Shown piece after piece: positions 1 to 5,561 of a stretch of DNA of 6,518 nucleotides (position 1 is the first letter of the stretch; every line of letters starts with the position of its first letter). Location: assembly GCA_945610215.1 (NCBI GenBank), contig CALYZR010000037.1, positions 1 to 6,518 of the forward strand. The letters run 5' to 3'. The position numbers and the translations under genes are program-made. The notes under the pieces are model-generated. The model saw only the letters and a list, made by a program, of their open reading frames with translations. It searched no databases and had not been told where the DNA came from. The stretch is from an uncultured Clostridium sp. Its GTDB lineage: Bacteria; Bacillota; Clostridia; TANB77; CAG-508.

Positions 1-34
1 CGGGGGATTTTGGGGACTGTCCTGAATTCACCCG
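1..34. repeat. G/C-rich imperfect palindromic patch, possible edge of a REP-like element
   Basis: These bases are far richer in G and C than anything else in the window. They contain nested dyads: CGGG at 1-4 faces CCCG at 31-34, GGACTGTCC at 14-22 is a palindrome around one central base, and TGAATTCA at 23-30 is a perfect palindrome. The GGGGACTGTCC core resembles repeats I recall from loci of Y1-type (IS200/REP-associated) transposases, but that comparison is from memory and no transposase lies in this window. The patch is cut by the window edge, so its true left limit is unknown. It could also be the tail of an upstream gene or a terminator stem. Confidence 0.35.
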
Positions 35-62
35 AATGAACACAAATTCCAATTTATATAAA

Positions 63-70
63 AAAGGAGG
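63..70 (+). promoter_or_regulatory. Strong ribosome binding site fixing the clpC start
   Basis: AAAGGAGG lies 7 bases before the ATG at 78, an almost ideal match to the 16S anti-Shine-Dalgarno sequence. The in-frame ATG at 36 would add 14 residues, has no comparable site, and would place this ribosome binding site inside the coding region. The start at 78 is therefore preferred. Confidence 0.9.
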
Positions 71-77
71 GATTTTT

Positions 78-2534
78 ATGACATATAAATTTACAAAAAA
101 GGCTGAACAAGCTTTAGAAATTGCGAACGATATAGCAATGGAATTAGGACATAATTATGTTGGAACAGAACATATATTGTATGGGTTAGTAAAAGAAGAC
201 AGTGGTGTTGCTAGTAAAGTATTAGAGAATCAAAATGTAACACCAGAAGCTGTGTTAGAAAAAATAGAAGAACTGATAGGAGTAGGAGAAACAAGAGAAA
301 ATAGTGCTATTGGATTTACTCCTAGAACGAAAAGAGTAATAGAAAATGCATTTAGAGAAGCAAGAAAATTAGGTTCAGAATATATAGGAACAGAGCATCT
401 TTTAATAGGAATTATGAGAGAAGCAGATAGTATAGCAGTAAGAATAATGCTAGACTTAAATGTAAATCCTCAAAAACTATATAACGAAATTATAAAAGTT
501 ATAAATGATTATGAAACTGGAGAAGAAAATAGTAAACAAACATCAAAATCAAGCAGTTTTAATTCAACTCCTACATTAAATCAATTTGGCGTAGATTTAA
601 CAAAACAAGCATCAGAAGGAAAATTAGATCCTGTAATTGGTAGAAGAAATGAAATTGATAGAATTATACAAATTCTATCAAGAAGAACAAAAAATAATCC
701 ATGTTTAATAGGTGAGCCAGGTGTTGGTAAAACAGCAGTTGTAGAAGGGCTAGCAGAAAAAATAATAGAAGGTGAAGTTCCAGAAAATTTAAAAGATAAA
801 AGAGTTGTAACACTAGATATATCTGGAATGGTAGCAGGTGCTAAATATAGAGGTGACTTCGAAGAAAGAATTAAAAAAGCACTAAAAGAAGTAAAAAAAG
901 CTGGAGATGTTATACTATTTATTGATGAAATTCATACAATAGTTGGAGCAGGAGCAGCAGAAGGTGCAATAGATGCAGCTAATATATTAAAACCACTTTT
1001 AGCAAGAGGTGAAGTTCAAATAATTGGCGCAACTACTTTAAATGAATATAGAAAATATATAGAAAAAGATAGTGCACTAGAAAGAAGATTTCAACCAGTT
1101 ACTGTTCAAGAGCCAAGTATTGAAGACAGCATAAAAATATTAAAAGGATTAAGAGATAAATATGAGGCTCATCATAATGTAAAAATAACTGATGAAGCAA
1201 TAGAGGCAGCTGTTAAATTATCTAGCAGATATATAAATGATAGATTTTTACCAGATAAAGCGATAGACCTAATTGACGAAGGTGCTTCAAAAGTAAGACT
1301 AAAAGTTCATACAGAACCAGAAAGTTTAAAGAAAATTCAAGATAAAATTGCTGAATTAGATGAAGAAAAAGAAGAGGCAATTCAAACACAAAATTTCGAA
1401 AAAGCAGCAGAATTAAGAGACAAAGAACAAAAAGAAAAAGAAAAATTAGAAAAAGAAAAAAAAGCTTGGGAAGATAAAAATAGAAAAGACATAAAAAATA
1501 TAACAGCAGAAGATATTGCAGAAGTAATTGCAAGTAGTACAGGTATACCGGCACAAAAAATTAGCCAAGACGAAAACGAAAGATTAAGAAATTTAGAAAA
1601 AAGCTTGCATGAAAGGGTAATAGGACAAGACGAAGCAGTACAAGCTGTTGCAAAAGCAATAAAGAGAGGTAGGGTAGGATTAAAAGATCCAAATAGACCA
1701 ATAGGCTCATTCCTATTTTTAGGACCAACTGGTGTTGGTAAAACAGAACTTGCAAAAGCTATTTCAGAAAACTTATTTGGAGATGAAAATGCAATTATAA
1801 GAGTAGACATGTCAGAATATATGGAAAGTCATTCAACTTCAAAAATGATCGGTTCTCCTCCAGGTTATGTTGGATTTGATGATGCTGGTGGATTAACAGA
1901 AAAAATAAGAAGAAAACCATATTCTGTAATACTATTTGATGAAATTGAAAAAGCACATCCAGATGTTTTAAATATGTTACTACAAATACTAGATGATGGA
2001 AGACTTACAGATTCACATGGTAGGACAGTAAACTTTAAAAATTGCGTAATTATAATGACATCGAACATAGGCGCTAGATTAATAACAGATAAAAAAACAT
2101 TAGGATTTTCTGGTGGAGAAGAAAAAGCCCAAGCAGAGAAAAAAGAATATGAAGAAACTAAAAAAGAAGTAATTGCAGAGGTAAAAAAGACATTTAGACC
2201 AGAATTTATAAATCGTATAGATGAAATTATAGTATTTCACAAATTAACAGAAAAAGAATTAATCCAAATAGTTGACATTATGCTAGAGAAAATAAAAACA
2301 AGATTACTAGAAAAAGACATAAAAATAGAAGTAGACAAATCTGCAAAAGATCTCGTAATAAAAAAAGGAACTGATACGAACTATGGCGCAAGACCTTTAA
2401 GAAGAGCAATACAAACAATAATAGAAGATAAATTAGCAGAAGAAATTCTAGAAGGAAATTTAAAAGTGGGAGATACAGCAAAACTAACAGCAAAAGACGA
2501 TACAATACAAGTAAAAGTTAAAGTAAAAAAATAA
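78..2534 (+). CDS. clpC: ATP-dependent Clp protease ATP-binding subunit ClpC (Hsp100/AAA+ unfoldase)
   Basis: The gene encodes 818 residues, the usual ClpC length. ClpC hexamers unfold cytosolic proteins and thread them into the ClpP peptidase. The N domain (about 1-142) shows two repeats, with GTEHIL at 29 and GTEHLL at 104. AAA+ module D1 has Walker A GEPGVGKT at 212-219 and Walker B VILFIDE at 278-284. A charged UvrB/UvrC-type coiled middle segment at about 420-466 separates ClpC from ClpB, whose middle domain is much longer. Module D2 has Walker A GPTGVGKT at 549-556, Walker B ending in D621-E622, and a sensor-2 GARPLRR near the C-terminus. The tripeptide LGF at 675-677 sits where the ClpP-docking loop lies (VGF or IGF-type in relatives), so a ClpP partner is expected elsewhere in the genome. 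The 77 bases upstream show no CtsR operator and no readable end of mcsB. The downstream neighbour is spoIIID-like, not radA. The protein is complete and no key motif is missing. Confidence 0.97.
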   Translation: MTYKFTKKAEQALEIANDIAMELGHNYVGTEHILYGLVKEDSGVASKVLENQNVTPEAVLEKIEELIGVGETRENSAIGFTPRTKRVIENAFREARKLGSEYIGTEHLLIGIMREADSIAVRIMLDLNVNPQKLYNEIIKVINDYETGEENSKQTSKSSSFNSTPTLNQFGVDLTKQASEGKLDPVIGRRNEIDRIIQILSRRTKNNPCLIGEPGVGKTAVVEGLAEKIIEGEVPENLKDKRVVTLDISGMVAGAKYRGDFEERIKKALKEVKKAGDVILFIDEIHTIVGAGAAEGAIDAANILKPLLARGEVQIIGATTLNEYRKYIEKDSALERRFQPVTVQEPSIEDSIKILKGLRDKYEAHHNVKITDEAIEAAVKLSSRYINDRFLPDKAIDLIDEGASKVRLKVHTEPESLKKIQDKIAELDEEKEEAIQTQNFEKAAELRDKEQKEKEKLEKEKKAWEDKNRKDIKNITAEDIAEVIASSTGIPAQKISQDENERLRNLEKSLHERVIGQDEAVQAVAKAIKRGRVGLKDPNRPIGSFLFLGPTGVGKTELAKAISENLFGDENAIIRVDMSEYMESHSTSKMIGSPPGYVGFDDAGGLTEKIRRKPYSVILFDEIEKAHPDVLNMLLQILDDGRLTDSHGRTVNFKNCVIIMTSNIGARLITDKKTLGFSGGEEKAQAEKKEYEETKKEVIAEVKKTFRPEFINRIDEIIVFHKLTEKELIQIVDIMLEKIKTRLLEKDIKIEVDKSAKDLVIKKGTDTNYGARPLRRAIQTIIEDKLAEEILEGNLKVGDTAKLTAKDDTIQVKVKVKK

Positions 2535-2546
2535 ACAAATAAGAGA

Positions 2547-2563
2547 AAAGAGAAGTACTCTTT
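2547..2563 (+). terminator. Weak hairpin after clpC, possible terminator
   Basis: AAAGAG at 2547-2552 pairs with CTCTTT at 2558-2563 around a 5-base loop, starting 12 bases after the clpC stop. Only TTT precedes an ACC, so there is no real U-tract. CTCTTT can pair instead with a second AAAGAG at 2576-2581. Termination may therefore be inefficient, with some clpC transcripts reaching spoIIID. Confidence 0.35.
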
Positions 2564-2581
2564 ACCATGAAAATGAAAGAG

Positions 2582-2610
2582 TTGCAAATTATGGAAACCT
2601 ATGATATAAT
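2582..2610 (+). promoter_or_regulatory. Sigma-A-like promoter for the spoIIID-like gene
   Basis: A -35 box TTGCAA (2582-2587) lies 17 bp before a perfect -10 box TATAAT (2605-2610). The -10 box is preceded by TG at the extended -10 position. Transcription would start near 2617, about 45 bases before the start codon at 2662. In Bacillus subtilis spoIIID is transcribed by sigma-E, so this vegetative-type promoter is unexpected. A sporulation sigma factor promoter overlapping it cannot be excluded by eye. Confidence 0.6.
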
Positions 2611-2661
2611 AGTTAACGAATAAGCAGGATGCTTTAATTATATTTAGAAAGGATGCTATTC

Positions 2662-2925
2662 ATGGGAAGAATTTTAAACGAATTTGAACGGAAACAGCAG
2701 ATTTTAAAGGAAGCAATGTTTATTGCTTCAACAGGAGCAACCCTTAGAAAAGCTGAAGAGGCTTTGGGAGTTCCCAAAACAACAATTCACAAACACATGG
2801 TAGAAGAATTGTGTGCAATAGATTTTGATTTGTATAATCAAGTAATCAAGGTTATTGCATATAATAAAGCGACAAGAAGTGTAAGAGGTGGTTTAGCTAG
2901 AGCCACTAAGTGTAAGAAAAAGTAA
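2662..2925 (+). CDS. spoIIID: SpoIIID-like sporulation transcriptional regulator
   Basis: This 87-residue basic protein resembles SpoIIID, the DNA-binding regulator that adjusts sigma-E-dependent mother-cell gene expression during sporulation. A helix-turn-helix spans about 26-46, with recognition-helix sequence VPKTTIHKHM matching the family pattern V-S-K-S-T-V-H-K-D. The C-terminal basic stretch YNKATRSVRGG (67-77), followed by TKCKKK, matches the second DNA-contacting region of SpoIIID (YHKSIRHLRGG in B. subtilis, from memory). The start at 2662 is chosen because GAAAGGA at 2647-2653 lies 8 bases before it. An ATG at 2653 overlaps that site and is unlikely to be used. The protein is divergent: D is replaced by H45 after the HTH motif, and the usual acidic C-terminal tail is absent. 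Codons such as CGG, CCC and CAG are commoner here than in neighbouring genes. It could be a paralogue rather than the main SpoIIID. It is followed at once by a strong terminator. Confidence 0.82.
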   Translation: MGRILNEFERKQQILKEAMFIASTGATLRKAEEALGVPKTTIHKHMVEELCAIDFDLYNQVIKVIAYNKATRSVRGGLARATKCKKK

Positions 2926-2977
2926 AAAAACAATAAGTCCATATGATTTAAATAAATCATATGGACTTATTGTTTTT
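2926..2977. terminator. Perfect-palindrome bidirectional terminator between spoIIID-like and CDF genes
   Basis: The arms 2926-2950 and 2953-2977 are perfectly complementary over 25 bp, with a central AAAT tip. The stem has A5 on the left and T5 on the right, so it works as an intrinsic terminator in both directions. The left arm starts directly after the TAA stop of the spoIIID-like gene. The right arm overlaps two bases of the converging CDF gene's stop codon at 2976-2978. Confidence 0.93.
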
Positions 2978-3833
2978 AAATTGGATTTACATGGATAATT
3001 GCATTAGAAACATTATCCAATTTTTTTATATCTTTTTCTAAGTTATCGGCTAATTTGTGGCTGTCAAATGTGGACATATTTCCATCCACCGAAATCGTTA
3101 ATATGATAATGTACTTATAGCCAGAAGGTGTGGAATATAAGTTCTCTACATTTTTAATTTCTCTATAATTATGTACTAAATTTAAAATAGTATCTTTGGT
3201 GTTTTCATCTACAGAAATATCCATAAGAACATTATAACTTTCTATAAATATTTTAACTCCACAATAACAAATCCATATAGCAATTCCAATACCAACAATA
3301 CTATCAACCCAATAAATTCCCTGTGAAGCAAATAAAATTGAAATCAATGTAAAAGAAGTAACTATACAATCATTGAAATGGTCTTTAGCATTTGCTTTTA
3401 AAAGAATATTGTTAAACTTTCTAAATGCTCTATTTGTATAAATATATAATAAAGCTTTTGTAATAATAGTTACAATACAAACAATTACTAGATAAATAGA
3501 AAAAGTAAGTTCATTCTTAAAAATAAGGGAACTAATTGAGTCTATTAATAGTTTTATTGACACTGCAATCATTGAAATACTAATTAATAAAGAAAAAATA
3601 TACTCTGATTTTCCATGACCAAAATTATGATCACTATCGCCAGGTTTACTAGCTATTTTGTTTCCAATAAAAGTCATAAGTGAAGCAAAAATATCGCCAG
3701 CACTATTTACACTATCTGCAATCATAGCTTGGCTTCCACTAATAAATCCAACAGTTGCTTTAATTACTAATAAAAATATATTTCCAAAAATACCAAAAAT
3801 ACCAGCTTTTTTAGTAGCTGTAAATCTATCCAT
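2976..3833 (-). CDS. Cation diffusion facilitator family transporter, manganese-exporter-like
   Basis: This 285-residue protein has the size and six-helix plan of CDF metal/proton antiporters, which export divalent metals across the cytoplasmic membrane. Predicted membrane segments lie at about 12-31, 37-56, 78-97, 113-132, 155-170 and 176-197. A cytosolic metal-binding-type domain follows from about 206 to 285. The conserved loop DHNFGHGKSE is at 68-77. The transport-site residues are N43 and D47 in helix 2 (in ADSVNSAGD) and D151 and D155 in helix 5 (in KDHFND). Zinc exporters usually have H-D/H-D at these places. Asn plus three Asp is the pattern described for manganese exporters such as pneumococcal MntE, so Mn(II) efflux is my inference; Fe(II) remains possible. 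AGGTGA (minus strand, 3838-3843) lies 4 bases before the start. The gene has its own promoter and shares the terminator at 2926-2977. Confidence 0.9.
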   Translation of the reverse strand: MDRFTATKKAGIFGIFGNIFLLVIKATVGFISGSQAMIADSVNSAGDIFASLMTFIGNKIASKPGDSDHNFGHGKSEYIFSLLISISMIAVSIKLLIDSISSLIFKNELTFSIYLVIVCIVTIITKALLYIYTNRAFRKFNNILLKANAKDHFNDCIVTSFTLISILFASQGIYWVDSIVGIGIAIWICYCGVKIFIESYNVLMDISVDENTKDTILNLVHNYREIKNVENLYSTPSGYKYIIILTISVDGNMSTFDSHKLADNLEKDIKKLDNVSNAIIHVNPI

Positions 3834-3852
3834 AAAATCACCTAAATTTAAA

Positions 3853-3888
3853 TTTTAAACAAAATGAAATATCCAAATTTGTTTAAAA
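3853..3888. repeat. 11-bp perfect inverted repeat in the CDF gene leader, possible operator
   Basis: The arms 3853-3863 and 3878-3888 (TTTTAAACAAA and its complement) match perfectly across a 14-base loop. The repeat lies just downstream of the minus-strand -10 box and covers the predicted transcript start and leader of the CDF gene. It could be a repressor site or an RNA hairpin. The sequence is very AT-rich, so chance is a real alternative. Confidence 0.4.
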
Positions 3889-3891
3889 ATA

Positions 3892-3920
3892 ATTATAGCA
3901 CAAGAAAAATTTAAAATCTA
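3892..3920 (-). promoter_or_regulatory. Extended -10 promoter for the CDF transporter gene
   Basis: Read on the minus strand, TATAAT at 3897-3892 is preceded by TG at the extended -10 position (3900-3899). The -35 position, 17 bp upstream at 3915-3920, reads TAGATT, a poor match, so the promoter relies on the extended -10 element. The transcript would begin near 3885, giving a leader of about 50 bases. Confidence 0.55.
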
Positions 3921-3922
3921 TA

Positions 3923-3937
3923 ATATTTGCCAAATAT
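3923..3937. promoter_or_regulatory. 7-1-7 inverted repeat overlapping a -35 box, possible operator
   Basis: ATATTTG and CAAATAT flank a single central C, a perfect 7-1-7 dyad. The spacing is the one used by Fur-family regulators (Fur, Zur, PerR), though the bases do not match their classical consensus. It covers the whole -35 box (3927-3932) of the plus-strand promoter and lies just upstream of the CDF promoter. A bound protein could therefore affect either gene. The regulator's identity is unknown. Confidence 0.4.
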
Positions 3938-3955
3938 GGTATGATGTGGTATAAT
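3927..3955 (+). promoter_or_regulatory. Sigma-A-type promoter for the 110-residue membrane protein gene
   Basis: TTGCCA (3927-3932, 5 of 6 consensus bases) lies exactly 17 bp before a perfect TATAAT (3950-3955). Transcription should begin near 3962, giving a leader of about 25 bases to the ATG at 3987. This is one of the best promoter matches in the window. Confidence 0.75.
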
Positions 3956-3986
3956 ATTTTTATACTTATGAAAAGAGGGTGCACAA

Positions 3987-4319
3987 ATGATTCTTGTAGT
4001 ATTAGTATATGTACTAATAGTTATAATATTTGCATTAGTTTTATTTGCAATAGCACAAATAAAACTAGCAGGAATAAAAATAAAAGATTTTTGGAGTTTT
4101 ATAGAAGCAAACCAAATGTTAGATAAATTATATAGATTTGCAAAAAAATACGAAAGATTATCGGCACAAGAACAATTGGTGTTTCTTTCAGAAGCCGAAA
4201 AAGTTTTTGATGCATTCGATAAAGTGCCAGATATGCTATGGGAAGACGAATATCAAAAGTATATGGATGTTTTAGACAAATATAAAGATATAAAAGTTGC
4301 TAGATGGTCACAAAATTAG
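3987..4319 (+). CDS. Small single-pass membrane protein of unknown function
   Basis: I do not recognise this 110-residue protein. Residues 2-23 form one strongly hydrophobic helix rich in Val, Ile and Leu, with no signal-peptidase site visible. It is followed by basic residues K26, K31 and K33, which suggests that the C-terminal part stays in the cytoplasm. Residues 34-106 look mainly helical and are highly charged, with aromatic positions W36, W85 and W107 and alternating Lys/Arg and Glu/Asp (for example DKLYRFAKKYERL and EDEYQKYMDVLDKY). The start is supported by a GAGGG-type ribosome binding site at 3975-3979 and by a strong promoter whose short leader ends at this ATG. The gene stands alone, diverging from the CDF transporter and ending in an intrinsic terminator. 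The shared intergenic region hints at joint control with the transporter, but nothing in the protein indicates a metal-binding site. Confidence 0.8.
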   Translation: MILVVLVYVLIVIIFALVLFAIAQIKLAGIKIKDFWSFIEANQMLDKLYRFAKKYERLSAQEQLVFLSEAEKVFDAFDKVPDMLWEDEYQKYMDVLDKYKDIKVARWSQN

Positions 4320-4320
4320 T

Positions 4321-4350
4321 AAAAAAGAGAAATTAAGTTTCTCTTTTTTT
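4321..4350 (+). terminator. Intrinsic terminator after the small membrane protein gene
   Basis: A 12-bp perfect stem (4321-4332 with 4338-4349, core AGAGAAA/TTTCTCT) with a TTAAG loop begins one base after the stop codon. It runs into a T-rich tail, TTTTATTTT. The A-rich left side also gives limited function on the opposite strand. Confidence 0.88.
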
Positions 4351-4397
4351 ATTTTGAGCATAATATATAAAGAGATAAAAAATAAGGAGAAATTTTT

Positions 4398-5540
4398 ATG
4401 CAAAAAATTAGATATTTTGACCATGCTGCAACAACTCCTGTAAAAGAGGAAGTACTAAAAGAAATGCTACCATACTTCAATATAGAATTTGGAAATCCAT
4501 CATCTATGTACACTATAGGCAGAAGAGCAAAAAGAGCATTAGAAGAAGCAAGGACAAGAGTAGCAAGAGCAATTGGTTCTAAAAATAAAGAAATATATTT
4601 TACTAGTGGCGGAAGTGAAAGTGACAATATTGCAATAAAAGGGGTGGCATTTGCAAATAGAGAAAAAGGAAATCATATAATAACAACTAAAATTGAACAT
4701 CCAGCAATATTAAATACATGTAAAACATTGGAAAAGCAAGGATTTACTGTAACATATCTAAATGTAGATAAGGATGGGCTAATTAATTTAAGAGAGTTAG
4801 AAGAGTCAATTACAAATAAAACAATTTTAATAAGCATAATGTTTGCAAATAATGAAATAGGTACAATTGAACCAATAGAACAAATAGGAAAAATTGCAGA
4901 GGCGAACAATGTTTTATTCCATACAGATAGTGTTCAAGCAATAGGAAATGTAAAAATAGATGTAAATAAAATGAATATAGATTTACTTTCTATGTCATCA
5001 CATAAATTTTATGGACCCAAGGGAGTAGGAGCATTATATATAAGAGAAGGGGTTAAGTGCAATAAATTACAAGATGGAGGTCATCAAGAAAGAGAAATAA
5101 GAGCTGGTACAGAAAATGTTGCAGGAATTGTAGGAATGGGGAAGGCAATTGAAATAGCATATAGAGATTTTGATAAATATAACGAAAAACTAACAAATTT
5201 AAGAAATTATTATATTTCAGAAGTAGAAAATAAAATACCAAATATAAAGGTAAATGGAAGCATGAAGTATAGACTTCCGGGAAATGCAAATATATCATTT
5301 GAAGGAGTGGAAGGTGAAGCCATATTATTAAATTTAGACATGGAAGGAATATGCGCATCAAGTGGTTCTGCTTGTTCAACGGGACAAAGTACGCCATCAC
5401 ATGTTTTATTAGCAATGGGAGTTCCAAGTGACTTAGCATATGGAGCATTAAGAGTGACTTTTGGAGATGAAAATAGAATAGAAGATGTAGACTATTTAAT
5501 AGAGAAATTAAGCAAAACAATAGAAAAACTAAGAAACTAA
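4398..5540 (+). CDS. Cysteine desulfurase (NifS/IscS family, aminotransferase class V)
   Basis: This 380-residue enzyme uses pyridoxal phosphate to take sulfur from L-cysteine, leaving alanine and an enzyme persulfide. The persulfide supplies iron-sulfur cluster assembly or tRNA thiolation in the cytosol. The N-terminus has the family's DHAATTPV. SGGSESDN binds the cofactor phosphate, H101 is the ring-stacking histidine, and D177 and Q180 (in HTDSVQAIG) contact the cofactor. K203 in SSHKFYGPKG forms the Schiff base. The catalytic cysteine is C326 in SGSACSTG, in the long flexible loop typical of group I enzymes (IscS/NifS) rather than SufS. RAGTEN is also present. AAGGAGA at 4384-4390 lies 7 bases before the ATG. 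No clear promoter is visible in the short gap after the preceding terminator, only a weak TAATAT at 4361-4366. No iscU, iscR or mnmA gene is adjacent on the right, so the sulfur acceptor cannot be inferred and I give no symbol. Confidence 0.96.
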   Translation: MQKIRYFDHAATTPVKEEVLKEMLPYFNIEFGNPSSMYTIGRRAKRALEEARTRVARAIGSKNKEIYFTSGGSESDNIAIKGVAFANREKGNHIITTKIEHPAILNTCKTLEKQGFTVTYLNVDKDGLINLRELEESITNKTILISIMFANNEIGTIEPIEQIGKIAEANNVLFHTDSVQAIGNVKIDVNKMNIDLLSMSSHKFYGPKGVGALYIREGVKCNKLQDGGHQEREIRAGTENVAGIVGMGKAIEIAYRDFDKYNEKLTNLRNYYISEVENKIPNIKVNGSMKYRLPGNANISFEGVEGEAILLNLDMEGICASSGSACSTGQSTPSHVLLAMGVPSDLAYGALRVTFGDENRIEDVDYLIEKLSKTIEKLRN

Positions 5541-5561
5541 GAATTAAACTCTTAGTTTCTT
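5531..5561. terminator. Bidirectional terminator shared by the cysteine desulfurase and HD-GYP genes
   Basis: A 12-bp perfect stem pairs 5531-5542 with 5550-5561 around the 7-base loop ATTAAAC. The plus-strand stop TAA (5538-5540) lies in the left arm and the minus-strand stop (5544-5546) lies in the loop. The final codons of the desulfurase gene and of the opposing gene therefore form the hairpin themselves. T-rich sequence follows on the plus strand (TTATACTTTTTA), with a shorter U-run on the minus strand. Confidence 0.85.

Noticed and set aside
36..77. N-terminal extension of clpC starting at an upstream ATG
   Set aside because: There is no ribosome binding site before 36. The extension would cover the strong site at 63-70, and homology to the ClpC N domain begins only after the ATG at 78.
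1456..1463. A8 run in clpC as a possible programmed frameshift site
   Set aside because: The gene is full length in one frame, and long A-runs are common in the Lys/Glu-rich linker. No stimulatory hairpin or sensible alternative frame product was seen.
1222..2587. Several minus-strand reading frames inside and just past clpC
   Set aside because: They are Leu/Phe- or Ser-rich antisense shadows of an AT-rich, Lys/Glu-rich gene, lacking ribosome binding sites and family similarity.
2567..2623. Tiny reading frame of 18 codons between clpC and the spoIIID-like gene
   Set aside because: It overlaps both promoter boxes, has only a weak purine-rich stretch upstream and encodes nothing recognisable. 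Chance is the simpler explanation.
3834..3986. Manganese (yybP-ykoY) or other riboswitch in the CDF leader
   Set aside because: The predicted leader is only about 50 bases, too short for that riboswitch class, and its conserved motifs are not seen.
3941..4126. Cys/Asn/Ser-rich plus-strand frame overlapping the small membrane protein gene
   Set aside because: It begins inside the promoter, lacks a ribosome binding site and is out of frame with the well-supported gene at 3987.
5053..5520. 155-codon minus-strand frame within the cysteine desulfurase gene
   Set aside because: It is a Leu/Phe/His-rich antisense shadow of a conserved enzyme, with no ribosome binding site or recognisable domain.
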